Assembly (NCBI RefSeq): GCF_026627505.1
Contig: NZ_JAPNLK010000003.1
Span: 2,840 to 66,839 of the forward strand
DNA from: Streptomyces sp. H27-H5
Lineage (GTDB): Bacteria > Actinomycetota > Actinomycetes > Streptomycetales > Streptomycetaceae
Direction: 5' to 3'
Length of the DNA stretch: 64,000 nucleotides
Shown here: positions 11,461 to 20,630 of the stretch, in pieces
Layout: each line of letters opens with the position of its first letter
How positions within the stretch are numbered: position 1 is the stretch's first letter
Made by a program: the position numbers and the translations under genes
Notes under the pieces: generated by a model
The model's database searches: none
Told to the model about the DNA's origin: nothing
What the model saw: only the letters and a program-made list of their open reading frames with translations

Positions 11461-12594
11461 TCAGCGGTGTCCCCCTGACGCCAACGCCAGGTAGGCGGTG
11501 GCGAAGTCGGTGATGGCGAGGAGTTCGGCGAGCTGTTCCAACTCGGTTCCCTCCTCGGGTTCGAGTTCGCTGATGGCCGTGTCGTGGCCGAGGGCGAGTT
11601 CGCGGGCGGCGGGTGCGGCGCTGAGTCCGCCGGTGGGTCGGTCGCGCAGCAGGACGACGCGGGCGCGCATCGCCTGGGGTTCGTCGACGCGGTCGCGGAA
11701 GAAGTCGTCGGGGTCGGCGCCGGCGGCGAAGGCCCCGGAGAGGAGCACTCCGTGGGCGGGCAGGGCCTCGGGGAGTTCGGCGGCGAGGGCGGGGCGCCCG
11801 GCGAGTTCGGCGAGGGTTGCGGCGAACCGGCGTCCGGCCGGGCCGGCTCCGGCTCCCTCGCTCCAGATGAGCGGGAGGGAGTCGGCGAGTTCGGTGGCGA
11901 GGGTCTTGGCCGGGTTGGAGTAGGTGGCGATCGCGGGGCCGCAGCGTTCGGCGGTGCGGTCGAGCCGGTCGGCGACGAGCAGGAGCGTGTCGGGTGCGGC
12001 GGTGACGAGTCCGACCTTGTCGAGGAGGACGAGGAGCGGGGTGAGCAGGGCCCACAGGGCGCCGGGGCCGGCCGCGGCGGATTCGTCGTACTCCTGGTAG
12101 GGGGCCCGGGCCATCGGTACGAGCACTCCGTGGGCGCCGTCCACGGCCTCGCTCAGCGGGGAGCGTTCGGGGGCGACGGCGACGACGGTGCAGCCGCGCC
12201 GGTAGGCCTGCTCGGTGAGGACGGCCAGTCCGGGCTCGGTGCCGTCGGTGGTGGCGACGAGCAGCAGGTCCACGGGACCGGCCCAGCCGGGCAGGGTCCA
12301 GCGCAGTGCGCCGGCGGCGTGTGCGACGCCGGTGGGATGCAGGCGGGTGACCGGTACGGAGGCTCCGGCGAGGGCGCCGAGGAGGTCGGCGACGCCGGTG
12401 GCGGCGGTGCCGGGGCCCGCGATGAGCACGGCGCGGGGGCGGCCGTCGGGCCGCAGGTCGGCCAGGCCGGCCTCGGCGGCGTGCCGGGCGGCGGTGCGGA
12501 CCCTGGCTCCGGCGTCGGCGGCGCCGCGGAGCAGGCCGCGGCGGTCGGCGCGGGCGAGATCGTCCGGTGCGTCGAGGATGGACTCGTCGAGCAT
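11461..12594 (-). CDS. SIS domain protein, TobH / bifunctional PGI-PMI-like
   Basis: A 377-residue protein with a sugar-isomerase (SIS) fold, starting at ATG 12594 (MLDESILDAPDDLARAD). The first SIS half shows VLIAGPGTAATGVADLLGAL (about residues 70-90). The C-terminal part corresponds to the bacterial PGI/PMI C-terminal domain. In mycobacteria the equivalent gene (Rv3256c) also sits between manA and manB, and its activity is not firmly established. It may act on phosphosugars or be regulatory. It is the third gene of a leftward manB-Trm112-SIS-manA block, 82 bases after the small Trm112 gene. Confidence 0.8.
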   Translation of the reverse strand: MLDESILDAPDDLARADRRGLLRGAADAGARVRTAARHAAEAGLADLRPDGRPRAVLIAGPGTAATGVADLLGALAGASVPVTRLHPTGVAHAAGALRWTLPGWAGPVDLLLVATTDGTEPGLAVLTEQAYRRGCTVVAVAPERSPLSEAVDGAHGVLVPMARAPYQEYDESAAAGPGALWALLTPLLVLLDKVGLVTAAPDTLLLVADRLDRTAERCGPAIATYSNPAKTLATELADSLPLIWSEGAGAGPAGRRFAATLAELAGRPALAAELPEALPAHGVLLSGAFAAGADPDDFFRDRVDEPQAMRARVVLLRDRPTGGLSAAPAARELALGHDTAISELEPEEGTELEQLAELLAITDFATAYLALASGGHR

Positions 12595-12676
12595 GGCGGC
12601 CTCCGGCTGTGGGTGGACGGACCCGGGGGCGAGGGCCCAGGGGGACGGAACCGGTCTCAGCGTCTGCGCGGGCGGG

Positions 12677-12862
12677 TCAGGCGGGGCGGCGGGCCTCGTC
12701 CACGAGGAGGACCGGGATGCCGTCACGGACCGGGTACGCGAGGCCGCAGTCCTGGCCGGTGCAGATCAGCTCGGGGGTGTTCTCGTCGGCCGACTTGTCG
12801 TCGAGGGGCGAGTGGCAGGCGGGACAGGCGAGGATCTGCAGGAGGCCGGCTTCGAGCGGCAT
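12677..12862 (-). CDS. Trm112 family small zinc-binding protein
   Basis: A 61-residue protein beginning MPLEAGLLQILACPACHSPL. It carries two Cys pairs (CPACHS and CTGQDCGLAYPVRDGIPVLL), which form the zinc-binding fold of the Trm112/YcaR family. The eukaryotic relative activates methyltransferases; the bacterial role is not settled. I prefer ATG 12862 because GAAGGGAAG lies a few bases upstream; a start seven codons earlier (12883) is possible. The gene always seems to travel with manB and the SIS gene in actinobacteria, which suggests a linked role. Confidence 0.85.
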   Translation of the reverse strand: MPLEAGLLQILACPACHSPLDDKSADENTPELICTGQDCGLAYPVRDGIPVLLVDEARRPA

Positions 12863-12909
12863 GGGGCGCTTCCCTTCGAACATGCGGATTGGGCGAGGTC
12901 AGCGTACCG

Positions 12910-12934
12910 CCGGGCCGCGTGTGACGCGGCCCGG
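12910..12934 (-). terminator. hairpin between manB and Trm112 gene
   Basis: A perfect 11-base inverted repeat (12910-12920 with 12924-12934, GTG loop), just before the Trm112 start. It could attenuate or terminate manB transcription. Confidence 0.5.
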
Positions 12935-12971
12935 CCCGGTGATGCCGAGGCGCTTCTTGTCCGGCGGGTGA

Positions 12972-14342
12972 CTACGCGCGGACGAGCGCGAGGACCTCGT
13001 CGCGGATCTTTTCGAGGGTCGCGGTGTCGCGGGCCTCGACGTTCAGGCGCAGCAACGGCTCCGTGTTGGACGGGCGCAGGTTGAACCACCAGTCGGCGGT
13101 GGTCACGGTGAGGCCGTCGAGTTCGTCGACGGTGGCGCCGTCCCGGGAGCCGTAGGTCTTCCTGACGAGGGCGGTGCGGCCGGCCTGGTCGGCGACGGTC
13201 GAGTTGATCTCGCCGGAGCCGACGTAGCGGTCGTAGGAGGAGACCAGGTCGGAGAGGGTGCCGGGCTGGCCGCCGAGGGCCGCGAGGACGTGGAGCGCGG
13301 CGAGCATGCCGGTGTCCGCGTTCCAGAAGTCCTTGAAGTAGTAGTGCGCGGAGTGCTCGCCGCCGAAGATGGCGCCGGAGGTGGCCATCTCCTGCTTGAT
13401 GAAGGAGTGTCCGACGCGGGTGCGGACGGGGGTGCCGCCGTGTTCCTTGACGACCTCGGGGACGGACCAGGAGGTGATCAGGTTGTGGATCACGACGCCG
13501 GTGCCGCCGTTGCGGGCCAGTTCGCGGGCGGCGACCAGGGCGGTGATGGCGGAGGGGGAGACGCCCTCGCCGCGCTCGTCGACGACGAAGCAGCGGTCGG
13601 CGTCGCCGTCGAAGGCGAGTCCGAGGTCGGCGCCCTCGGCGAGCACGCGGGCCTGGAGGTCCACGAGGTTCTTCGGGTCGAGGGGGTTCGCCTCGTGGTT
13701 GGGGAAGGTCCCGTCGAGTTCGAAGTACAGGGGGACGAGGTCCAGCGGGAGGCCTTCGAAGACGGTGGGGACGGTGTGTCCGCCCATGCCGTTGCCGGCG
13801 TCGACGACGACCTTGAGGGGGCGGATGGCGGTGAGGTCGACCAGGCCCTTGAGGTGGTCGGCGTACCCGGTGAGGGTGTCCTGTTCGGTGACGGTGCCCG
13901 GGACGGTGTCGGCGGGGACGGCGGGGGCGCCCTCGTCGGTCCACTTCTCGACGAGTTCGCGGATGGTGGCGAGGCCGGTGTCCTGGCCCACGGGGGCGGC
14001 GCCGGCGCGGCAGAGCTTGATGCCGTTGTACCGGGCCGGGTTGTGGGAGGCGGTGAACATCGCGCCGGGCCGGTCCAGCGTTCCGGAGGCGTAGTACAGC
14101 TGGTCGGTGGAGCACAGTCCGATCAGGGTGACGTCGACGCCGCGGGCGGCCGCGCCGCGGGCGAACGCGGCGGAGAGGCCGGGCGAGGAGGGGCGCATGT
14201 CGTGGCCGACCACGATCGCGGTGGCGCCGGTGACCTCGACGAACGCGGCGCCGAAGAGTGCGGCCAGCGATTCGTCCCACTCGTCGGGCACGACGCCGCG
14301 CACGTCGTACGCCTTGACGATGTTCGAAAGATCTGCGGCCAC
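12972..14342 (-). CDS. manB: phosphomannomutase / phosphoglucomutase
   Basis: An alpha-D-phosphohexomutase of 456 residues that converts mannose-6-P to mannose-1-P, and probably glucose phosphates too. The catalytic phosphoserine is Ser99 in TASHNP (97-102). The metal loop DGDADRC is near residue 240 and the sugar-binding GGEHSAHYYF is in domain 3. The C-terminal phosphate loop is RPSNTEPLLRLNVEA. Start is GTG 14342 (VAADLSNIVKAYDVRG), matching the conserved family start; an ATG at 14378 is less likely. With manA it supplies mannose-1-P for the nucleotidyltransferase at 39629 and for mannosyl lipids. Confidence 0.94.
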   Translation of the reverse strand: MAADLSNIVKAYDVRGVVPDEWDESLAALFGAAFVEVTGATAIVVGHDMRPSSPGLSAAFARGAAARGVDVTLIGLCSTDQLYYASGTLDRPGAMFTASHNPARYNGIKLCRAGAAPVGQDTGLATIRELVEKWTDEGAPAVPADTVPGTVTEQDTLTGYADHLKGLVDLTAIRPLKVVVDAGNGMGGHTVPTVFEGLPLDLVPLYFELDGTFPNHEANPLDPKNLVDLQARVLAEGADLGLAFDGDADRCFVVDERGEGVSPSAITALVAARELARNGGTGVVIHNLITSWSVPEVVKEHGGTPVRTRVGHSFIKQEMATSGAIFGGEHSAHYYFKDFWNADTGMLAALHVLAALGGQPGTLSDLVSSYDRYVGSGEINSTVADQAGRTALVRKTYGSRDGATVDELDGLTVTTADWWFNLRPSNTEPLLRLNVEARDTATLEKIRDEVLALVRA

Positions 14343-14432
14343 TGCCTGCCCCCCTGAAGGATCCGTGCGGTGGGGCAAACCTACCCTGTGCCCGGATCGC
14401 CCTTTCGGACGAGCCGAGGGGGGATCGGCGGG

Positions 14433-14807
14433 TCAGGAATCGGGCGAACGCAGGACGCGCAGGTGGCCTCGCCGGGTTTCGCCGGGGGTGGGGGCGCCGG
14501 GTGCGGAGCCGCCCGCCTGGGCCGCGCGGTCGTGCGGGCGGGCCGCCTCGCGCACGGCGTTGGCCAGGGCTTCGAGGTCGTCGCCGCTGGGGCGGGAGGG
14601 GGCCGAACCGTCGGTCAGCCGCACCACGTCCCAGCCCCGGGGGGCGGTCAGGCGCTCGGAGTGCTCGGCGCACAGGTCGTAACAGTGGGGTTCGGCGTAG
14701 GTGGCGAGCGGGCCGAGAACTGCGGTCGAGTCGGCGTAGACGTACGTCAGTGTGGCGACGGCAGGGCGGCCGCACGCGGTGCGCGAACAGCGACGTACAA
14801 GGCTCAC
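14433..14807 (-). CDS. DUF3499 family protein
   Basis: A small actinobacterial protein of unknown function, 124 residues from GTG 14807 (VSLVRRCSRTACGRPA). An upstream ATG at 14921 would add 38 Arg/Gly-rich residues of doubtful coding value. The conserved N-terminal half has four Cys and paired His (RRCSRTACGRPA and PHCYDLCAEHSERL), which looks like a zinc-binding treble-clef or knuckle. The C-terminus is polar and variable. It is divergent from the zincin-like gene and upstream of manB. Confidence 0.8.
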   Translation of the reverse strand: MSLVRRCSRTACGRPAVATLTYVYADSTAVLGPLATYAEPHCYDLCAEHSERLTAPRGWDVVRLTDGSAPSRPSGDDLEALANAVREAARPHDRAAQAGGSAPGAPTPGETRRGHLRVLRSPDS

Positions 14808-14979
14808 GACGTTGGACGGTACCGCACTCTTGACCGGGCCGCGACGACTCCCCCACCGGGCACGCCCCCGTGTCGCCCTGAACGGGCCCCGCCCCCGGCC
14901 GGATTGCTCGCGGTACGACATGGGGCCGTGGCCGCCGGGAGGCCCTGCCGGGGGGCAGGGTGACGGCTACCCTGCGAGG

Positions 14980-15459
14980 GTGACGGACAGCCCGCTGAAG
15001 CCCCCGATTCCCACGAGTCCCGAAGGGACCCCCCACGAGCCGAGGCCCCGGCGGCGCGACCGCCACGGGCGGGGGATGCGGGGGCCGGTGGCGCCACCTC
15101 AGGTACCGCTGGCGGCGAGCCGGGCGGAGCTCTTCGGTGATCTCGTACGGGATTCCGTGGAGCGGTTGGAGCGGCGCTGGACGCAGCTGGCCGAGGTGGA
15201 GTTCGTGGTCGCGGACGTGCCGGGGCCGCCGGGGGGCGCGGACGGTGGTTGGAACGACGAGGCGGTGCCGCTCGGCGGGCTGGTGGAGGCCCGGGACGGG
15301 CGACCGGCCCGGATCGTGGTGTTCCGGCGGCCGGTGGAGATCCGGGCGAAGGGGCGCGACGAGAAGGCCATGCTGGTCCACGAGATCGTGGTGGAGCAGG
15401 TGGCGGAGCTGTTGGGGCTCTCGCCGGAGATCGTGGATCCCCGCTACGGGCAGGACTGA
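14980..15459 (+). CDS. metallopeptidase family (minimal zincin-like) protein
   Basis: A 159-residue protein of the DUF1025 minimal-zincin family (PF06262), starting at GTG 14980. The first 45 residues are basic and Pro-rich and look disordered. The fold begins at PPQVPLAASRAELFGDLV. The expected zinc motif HExxH is present only as HEIVVE (His134, Glu135, Glu at the second His position), so classical zinc peptidase chemistry is doubtful. I recall actinobacterial members sharing this change. It converges on the DUF5719 gene, with a strong hairpin between them. Confidence 0.8.
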   Translation: MTDSPLKPPIPTSPEGTPHEPRPRRRDRHGRGMRGPVAPPQVPLAASRAELFGDLVRDSVERLERRWTQLAEVEFVVADVPGPPGGADGGWNDEAVPLGGLVEARDGRPARIVVFRRPVEIRAKGRDEKAMLVHEIVVEQVAELLGLSPEIVDPRYGQD

Positions 15460-15485
15460 GGGCCCGCCCGTCGCTGCTTCCCGCG

Positions 15486-15514
15486 GGGGCTCCGCCGGGT
15501 GCCGGCGGAGCCCC
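15486..15514. terminator. bidirectional terminator
   Basis: A perfect 13-base inverted repeat (15486-15498 with 15502-15514) between the convergent zincin-like and DUF5719 genes. Confidence 0.7.
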
Positions 15515-15522
15515 GCGCCGGT

Positions 15523-17001
15523 TCACCTGGTCAGGATCGAGAGGTCCTCGACGGCCTTGGGGACCGAGACCGTGGAGAGGTCGTCGCCGAAGGGCTGGAT
15601 CGTGAACATGGGGATGCCCTCGTGCGGCAGGGTCAGCGTGCGGGAGGCGTACACGGGGCCTCCGGAGAGGGTTTCCAGCGTCAGGGCGTAGGCGCCCTTC
15701 GCGCCGGTGGGGGCCGGCGGCGGGGACACGGCCAGGGTGGTGCCCGCCTTGACGGTGACTTCCTTGACGGTGGGTTCGCCGCCGTCGGTGCCCGGTGAGG
15801 CCGTGACGCGGACCTTCGCGTCCCCGCTGCCCGCGGCGGTGAGGGCGAGCAGGGTCGCCTTGTCGTCGAGCCGGTTGTCCGCGACGGTGGCCCGCGCGCC
15901 CACGGGGGCGGTGGCCGGGAGGAAGCCCAGCTCCTGCTTGGCGCCGGTGCCGCGGACCACGCGGACGGCCGCGACGACCGGGGTGGCCTTCTTCGGGTCC
16001 GCGGGGGTCAGGTGCAGGGAGCCCACCTCGCCGCGGGTGACGTCCTTGAGGTCCACGCTCGCCGTCATGCCGGCCTTGACGTGGACCTGCTCGTTGCCGG
16101 CCGGGCTGATGGAGCCGCCGGGGCCGGCCAGTCGGAGGTTGAGGTCGGCGTCGTCCTCGCCGGGGGCGAAGGCGACGAGCCGGACGGAGGTGGCGTCCGC
16201 GGGGATGCCCGGCAGGACGAGGCTGCCCGTGGGTCCGGTGGACGCCGGCAGCCAGTCGACGCCGACTCCCTCCTCGGCGATCTGCGCGGTCGCGCCGACC
16301 CGGCCGGTGACGACGGTGACGCGGGCGGTGAGGTCGGCGAGCTGGGTGCCCGGGAGGAAGTCGGACAGCATCACCTTGGCGCTGGCGCGGGGGTCGACCT
16401 TGTAGGGGAGCCGTTCGGGGCTGCCGGGCTTGTCCTTGAGCAGGCCGTCCGGGCCGTACAGCTTCACCTGGACGGTGGCCTCGGTGTCGTCCGGGTTGGT
16501 CAGGTGGATGGAGTCGAGGCGGCTCTTGACGCTGCTGAGGGCGGGGAACCAGAAGTCGGTCCCGGGCGGGGTGCAGGCGACGCCGAGGAGGCCTCGGGAC
16601 TGGCCCACCGCGACCTTGGTGGTCTGTTGGGCGGTCCAGCCGGGGGCCATGACCCCGTCGGCGGAGCCGGTCAGCGGGGGTGCCTCGGCGCCCGAGGCGG
16701 CGGCTCCGGCGGGCTTGCCCGGTTCCTTCGGCTGCACGACGGGCTTGCCGTCCCTGGTGAGGAGCCGGGCCGTTCCGGGGGCGCCCGGCTTGCCGGGGGT
16801 GATCGAGGTGTAGGTGGTCTCCGCGATGTCCGAGGTGCTGGGTGCCGGGCACGTCAGCACGGACCGTTCCACGGGCATCCGGGAGGCGCCCGCGGCGCCC
16901 TCGGCGGCCGGGGCGGCGGGGGCGGTCAGTGAGGCGATGCCGGTGACGGCGGCCAGCGCGGCGGCCACCGCCGCGAGCGTCAGGGGTGCGCGCTGCTTCA
17001 C
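15523..17001 (-). CDS. DUF5719 family secreted protein
   Basis: A 492-residue protein with an N-terminal export signal (KQRAPLTLAAVAAALAAVTG, ending in an AAPAAEG-like Ala stretch). The rest is a beta-rich extracytoplasmic domain with repeated short Val/Thr strands. The function is unknown. Its GTG start (17001) overlaps the TGA of the upstream glycosyltransferase as GTGA, so translation is coupled. This pairing is characteristic of actinobacteria and suggests that DUF5719 assists the membrane glycosyltransferase outside the cell, for example in glycan assembly. I see no catalytic motif. Confidence 0.85.
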   Translation of the reverse strand: MKQRAPLTLAAVAAALAAVTGIASLTAPAAPAAEGAAGASRMPVERSVLTCPAPSTSDIAETTYTSITPGKPGAPGTARLLTRDGKPVVQPKEPGKPAGAAASGAEAPPLTGSADGVMAPGWTAQQTTKVAVGQSRGLLGVACTPPGTDFWFPALSSVKSRLDSIHLTNPDDTEATVQVKLYGPDGLLKDKPGSPERLPYKVDPRASAKVMLSDFLPGTQLADLTARVTVVTGRVGATAQIAEEGVGVDWLPASTGPTGSLVLPGIPADATSVRLVAFAPGEDDADLNLRLAGPGGSISPAGNEQVHVKAGMTASVDLKDVTRGEVGSLHLTPADPKKATPVVAAVRVVRGTGAKQELGFLPATAPVGARATVADNRLDDKATLLALTAAGSGDAKVRVTASPGTDGGEPTVKEVTVKAGTTLAVSPPPAPTGAKGAYALTLETLSGGPVYASRTLTLPHEGIPMFTIQPFGDDLSTVSVPKAVEDLSILTR

Positions 17002-20000
17002 TGCTGGGGGCTCCCGTCCGGACGCGGTTCGTGCTGTCCGTAGGTGTTCTCGTAAGGCTCGTACTGGTACGGGTACTGCTGTTGCTGCTGCTGGTAGGGG
17101 TCGTGGGGCGGGTACGGCTCGGCGTACTGCTCCCGGGTGGGCTCCTGCGGGGTCTGCTGCTGCTCGTACGGGTGGTCCTGGTACGCGTACTGCTCCTCCC
17201 CGTACGCCTGCTGCGCGGGGATCTGCGCGTACGGGTCGGCGACGGCGGCCGTCGGGGTCGCGGGCCGCTGTTCGGCCTCGGCCTCCGCGCGCAGGCGGCG
17301 GGCGCGCCGGCCTTCCCCGGCGGCGTCGGCCTGGGCGGGGATGGCGGCGTCCTCCTCGGGGAGGTCGTCGTCGAGCCGGGCGCGGCGGCCCGGCAGGGCC
17401 ATCACGAGCAGGACCAGCGCGAGCAGGCCCTGGGCCCAGTGCCAGGCGTCGCGGCCGGCGGCGTCCTCGTGGACGAGGTCCAGGCGGCCTTCGCCGGCGG
17501 GCAGTTCGAAGCCCTGGGCCCAGCCGTCCACCGTCTTGGCCTTGAGCGGCTTGCCGTCGACGGTGGCCCGCCAGCCCGGGTCGGCCCGGTCGGCGATGCG
17601 CAGGACCCGGCCCTCCTCGCCGGCCGGGATGGTGGTGTGGACCTCGACGGGTCCGGCTTCGATGGCGACGGGGGCCTGGCCTTGGCGGCCGGGGACGATG
17701 ACGGCGCGGGCCGGGGCCCGTTCGACCTCCCAGGAGGCGACGTCGTCGTCCTGGACGGCCTTGAGGCCCGGGGTGGCGTCGAGTACCTGGCGAAAGTGGT
17801 CGGGCGCGCCGGGCTGGAGGACGACGTAGCGGACGGCGAAGTCGTCGAGTTGGGCGGACTGGTCGGCGCCGGAGCCGGAGACGAGGCTGGAGACGACCTT
17901 GACGAGGCGGGGTTCGGAGCCGGCGCCGGCGAGGAGTTCGGCGTCGCCGAGGCGGGCGCCGGAGCCGCGGACCAGGCTGTAGGAGACGGTGGCGGGCGAG
18001 TCGCCGGTCAGGACGAGGGTGCGGGTCTGGTTGGTGTCGCCGCTCAGGTAGGCGGCGGCGGCCGGGACCTGGGCGGGGTCGCGGCGGGTCAGCGGGCCCT
18101 CGGCTCCGGAGAACATCCAGCCGGCGGCGGCGAGCAGCGGGCCGACGGCCGCGGCGAGTCCGACGAGCGCGGCGAGCGGTTGGCGCCAGCCGAAGCTGCT
18201 GGCGGCGACCCGGTACTTGGCGCCGTCGGCGCCGAGCAGGGCGGCCGCGAGGAGGCCGATGCCGTAGACGAGGGTGGCGGGGCCGGCCCAGGTGTCGCGG
18301 TTGAGGAGGACGGCGAGGAGCAGCCCGGTCAGGGCCGTGGCCCAGGCGACGCGGACGGCGAAGCGCCGGTCGGCGCGCAGCAGGGCGGCGAGCGCGGCGA
18401 GCAGGACGCCGATCAGGAGCAGCCCGCCGCCGGCGCCGGGGCCGCCGGGGCTGATGCCGAGCAGGTCGAGGGCGCCGGCGCGGGCCCCGTAGGGCAGTCC
18501 GGCCTCGCGCAGGAAGCGGGTCGGGTGGCTGAGCAGGCCCAGCGACCAGGGGGCGAGCACGAGGAGCGGTACGCCGAGGTTGGCGAGGAGGCGGGGTCCG
18601 TACGTCTTCCAGCGCGCGCGGCGGGTGACGAGCGCGGCGGCGCCGAGGACGAGGGCGAGCGGCCACACGACGGGGGTGAAGGCGGTGGCCAGGGTCAGCA
18701 GCAGGGTGTACGTCCACAGCGCCCGCCAGCTGCCTTCGGCGGCGGGTCCGCCCAGGCCGAAGGCGGTGACGGCGGCGCGGGCGATGAGCGGGAGCAGGAC
18801 GGCGAGGACGGCGGTGCCGAGGAGGCCGCCGGCCAGGGCGCCGGTGACGGCGGGGAGGAAGGCGTAGGCGACGGCGGCCCAGGCGCGCAGGAGCCGGGAT
18901 TCGACGAGCGGCCGGGACGCGAAGTAGGCGGTGAGGCCGGCGAGCGGGACCGAGCAGACGAGCAGCAGGGTCAGGGCGGCCTGGGTGGAGCCGAACAACA
19001 GGCCGGCGACGGCGCCGAGCACGGCGAGGTAGGGCGGGGCCCCGGTGGTGGTGCCGAGGCCGACGGGCTGCCAGTCGGTGGTGTAGGCGCGCCAGAGGTC
19101 GAGGCCCCGGTCGGGGGCGGGGAGCAGGGCGCCGCCCATGAGGGAGCCGCCGAAGAGCAGGGAGCGGCAGGCGACGAGGGAGACGAGTAGGAGCAGGGCG
19201 AAGAGGACGGGGGCCGGGTTGCGGGCGATCCGCTTGAGCCGGGCGAACTGTTCGATCTCCAGGTAGTCGGCGTCGTCGCCGCCGGGGCCGGATTCGATGG
19301 CTCCGCCGTGTCTGCTGACGCCGGCGGAGTCGCTGTCGCGGTCGGCGCCGAAGTACCCGGCGAGTTGTTCGACGTTGACGCGCAGGGTGGCGCCGGGCGG
19401 CGGGAAGAGCGGGCGCAGTTCCTTGGCGGGGACGACGGCGCCGCGGCGGGCCTTGCGGGCGGCGAGGATCCGGCCGGGGCGGAGCAGGGTGGCGAGCAGG
19501 CCGGTGAACTCGTCGACGGCTTGGCCGGGGGCCTTGCCGACGAGGTAGCCGAGGGTGCGCAGCACGGTGCCGAGGAGCAGCCGCAGCAGGACGTACGGCA
19601 GGGCGCGGCCGGAGCTGTTGGTGAGCACGGTGTAGACCGCGCCGGCCTTGTCGACGCGGTGGGCTCCGACGGCGGAGCGGCCGGCGCAGTCGACGGTGCG
19701 GCGTTCGCGGGCGGCGGCCTCGGCGTGCCGCATGACGGCGTCGGGGGCGACGAGGACGGTGTGGCCGGCGCTCTGTACGCGCCAGCACAGGTCGACGTCG
19801 TCGCGCATGAGCGGGAGTCTGCGGTCGAAGCCGCCGAGGGCGTCGTAGACGTCGCGGCGCACCAGCATGCCCGCGGTGGAGACGGACAGGACGGGGCGGA
19901 TCTGGTCGTGCTGGCCCTGGTCCTGTTCGCGGCGGTCGAGTCCGGTCCAGCGGCGGCCGCTGCGGGCGATGGTGACGCCGGCTTCGAGGAGCTGCTTCTT

Positions 20001-20540
20001 GTCGTACCAGCCGCGCAGTTTGGGGCCGATGACGGCGGCCTCGGGGTTCTCCTCGGCGACGCGCAGCAGTTCGGCGAGGGCGTCGGGTTCGGGGGCGCAG
20101 TCGTCGTGGAGCAGCCAGAGCCACTGCACCGGTTCGCCGTGGGGGAGTTCGGGGAGGTCGTACGCGTCGTCCCGCCAGGTGCGGCTGACGGGGTCCCAGC
20201 CGCTGGGGCGCTTGAGGTAGGGAAGGTCCTCGGTGGTCGGCACGCCGGCGGTGCGGGCGGCCTCGTCGACGGCGGTGCCGAATCCGGTGCGGCGGGCCAG
20301 GTGCAGGACCCGGTCGGCGCCGAGGGCCTCGGTCAGCAGTCGCGCGGATTCGTCGGCGCTGCCGGTGTCGGCGGCGACGTGGTTCTGCGCGGGGCGTTCC
20401 TGGCCGAGGAGTCCGGCGAGGGCGCGGGGGAGCCAGCGCGCGCCGTCATGGGCGACGAGGACCGCGGTGACGACGTGCCGGGGGAACTCGGGGGTGGCGG
20501 CGCCCTGGTGGGAGGCCGACGAGTTGCTGTGCAGGGACAT
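16998..20540 (-). CDS. family 2 glycosyltransferase with multi-pass membrane domain
   Basis: A very large protein of 1180 residues from ATG 20540. The GT2 catalytic domain covers about residues 15-330: VVTAVLVAHDGARWLPRALAGLL, acidic metal motif LLHDDCAPEPDAL, and DDVDLCWR. About a dozen membrane helices follow (about 420-820), then an extracytoplasmic beta-rich part and a final helix near 1060. The last 80 residues form a Gln/Tyr/Pro-rich tail (YQQQQQQYPYQYEPYEN). The order suggests a polyprenyl-linked or periplasmic glycan synthase; the substrate is unknown. It is translationally coupled to the DUF5719 gene. The mannose block nearby makes mannose a reasonable guess only. Confidence 0.88.
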   Translation of the reverse strand: MSLHSNSSASHQGAATPEFPRHVVTAVLVAHDGARWLPRALAGLLGQERPAQNHVAADTGSADESARLLTEALGADRVLHLARRTGFGTAVDEAARTAGVPTTEDLPYLKRPSGWDPVSRTWRDDAYDLPELPHGEPVQWLWLLHDDCAPEPDALAELLRVAEENPEAAVIGPKLRGWYDKKQLLEAGVTIARSGRRWTGLDRREQDQGQHDQIRPVLSVSTAGMLVRRDVYDALGGFDRRLPLMRDDVDLCWRVQSAGHTVLVAPDAVMRHAEAAARERRTVDCAGRSAVGAHRVDKAGAVYTVLTNSSGRALPYVLLRLLLGTVLRTLGYLVGKAPGQAVDEFTGLLATLLRPGRILAARKARRGAVVPAKELRPLFPPPGATLRVNVEQLAGYFGADRDSDSAGVSRHGGAIESGPGGDDADYLEIEQFARLKRIARNPAPVLFALLLLVSLVACRSLLFGGSLMGGALLPAPDRGLDLWRAYTTDWQPVGLGTTTGAPPYLAVLGAVAGLLFGSTQAALTLLLVCSVPLAGLTAYFASRPLVESRLLRAWAAVAYAFLPAVTGALAGGLLGTAVLAVLLPLIARAAVTAFGLGGPAAEGSWRALWTYTLLLTLATAFTPVVWPLALVLGAAALVTRRARWKTYGPRLLANLGVPLLVLAPWSLGLLSHPTRFLREAGLPYGARAGALDLLGISPGGPGAGGGLLLIGVLLAALAALLRADRRFAVRVAWATALTGLLLAVLLNRDTWAGPATLVYGIGLLAAALLGADGAKYRVAASSFGWRQPLAALVGLAAAVGPLLAAAGWMFSGAEGPLTRRDPAQVPAAAAYLSGDTNQTRTLVLTGDSPATVSYSLVRGSGARLGDAELLAGAGSEPRLVKVVSSLVSGSGADQSAQLDDFAVRYVVLQPGAPDHFRQVLDATPGLKAVQDDDVASWEVERAPARAVIVPGRQGQAPVAIEAGPVEVHTTIPAGEEGRVLRIADRADPGWRATVDGKPLKAKTVDGWAQGFELPAGEGRLDLVHEDAAGRDAWHWAQGLLALVLLVMALPGRRARLDDDLPEEDAAIPAQADAAGEGRRARRLRAEAEAEQRPATPTAAVADPYAQIPAQQAYGEEQYAYQDHPYEQQQTPQEPTREQYAEPYPPHDPYQQQQQQYPYQYEPYENTYGQHEPRPDGSPQQ

Positions 20541-20630
20541 CGCGGTACGGGCCCTCCGGCCGGGGGTCCGGGGGTGGTGTGCCCTCGGAGGCTGCTGGAC
20601 AGCGCCCCACACTAACGGCTCGGAACACAG

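Noticed and set aside
15523-20124. 1533-codon frame fused to the DUF5719 gene
   Set aside because: The upstream part is an out-of-frame reading of the glycosyltransferase gene; the GTGA overlap at 16998-17001 marks the real start.
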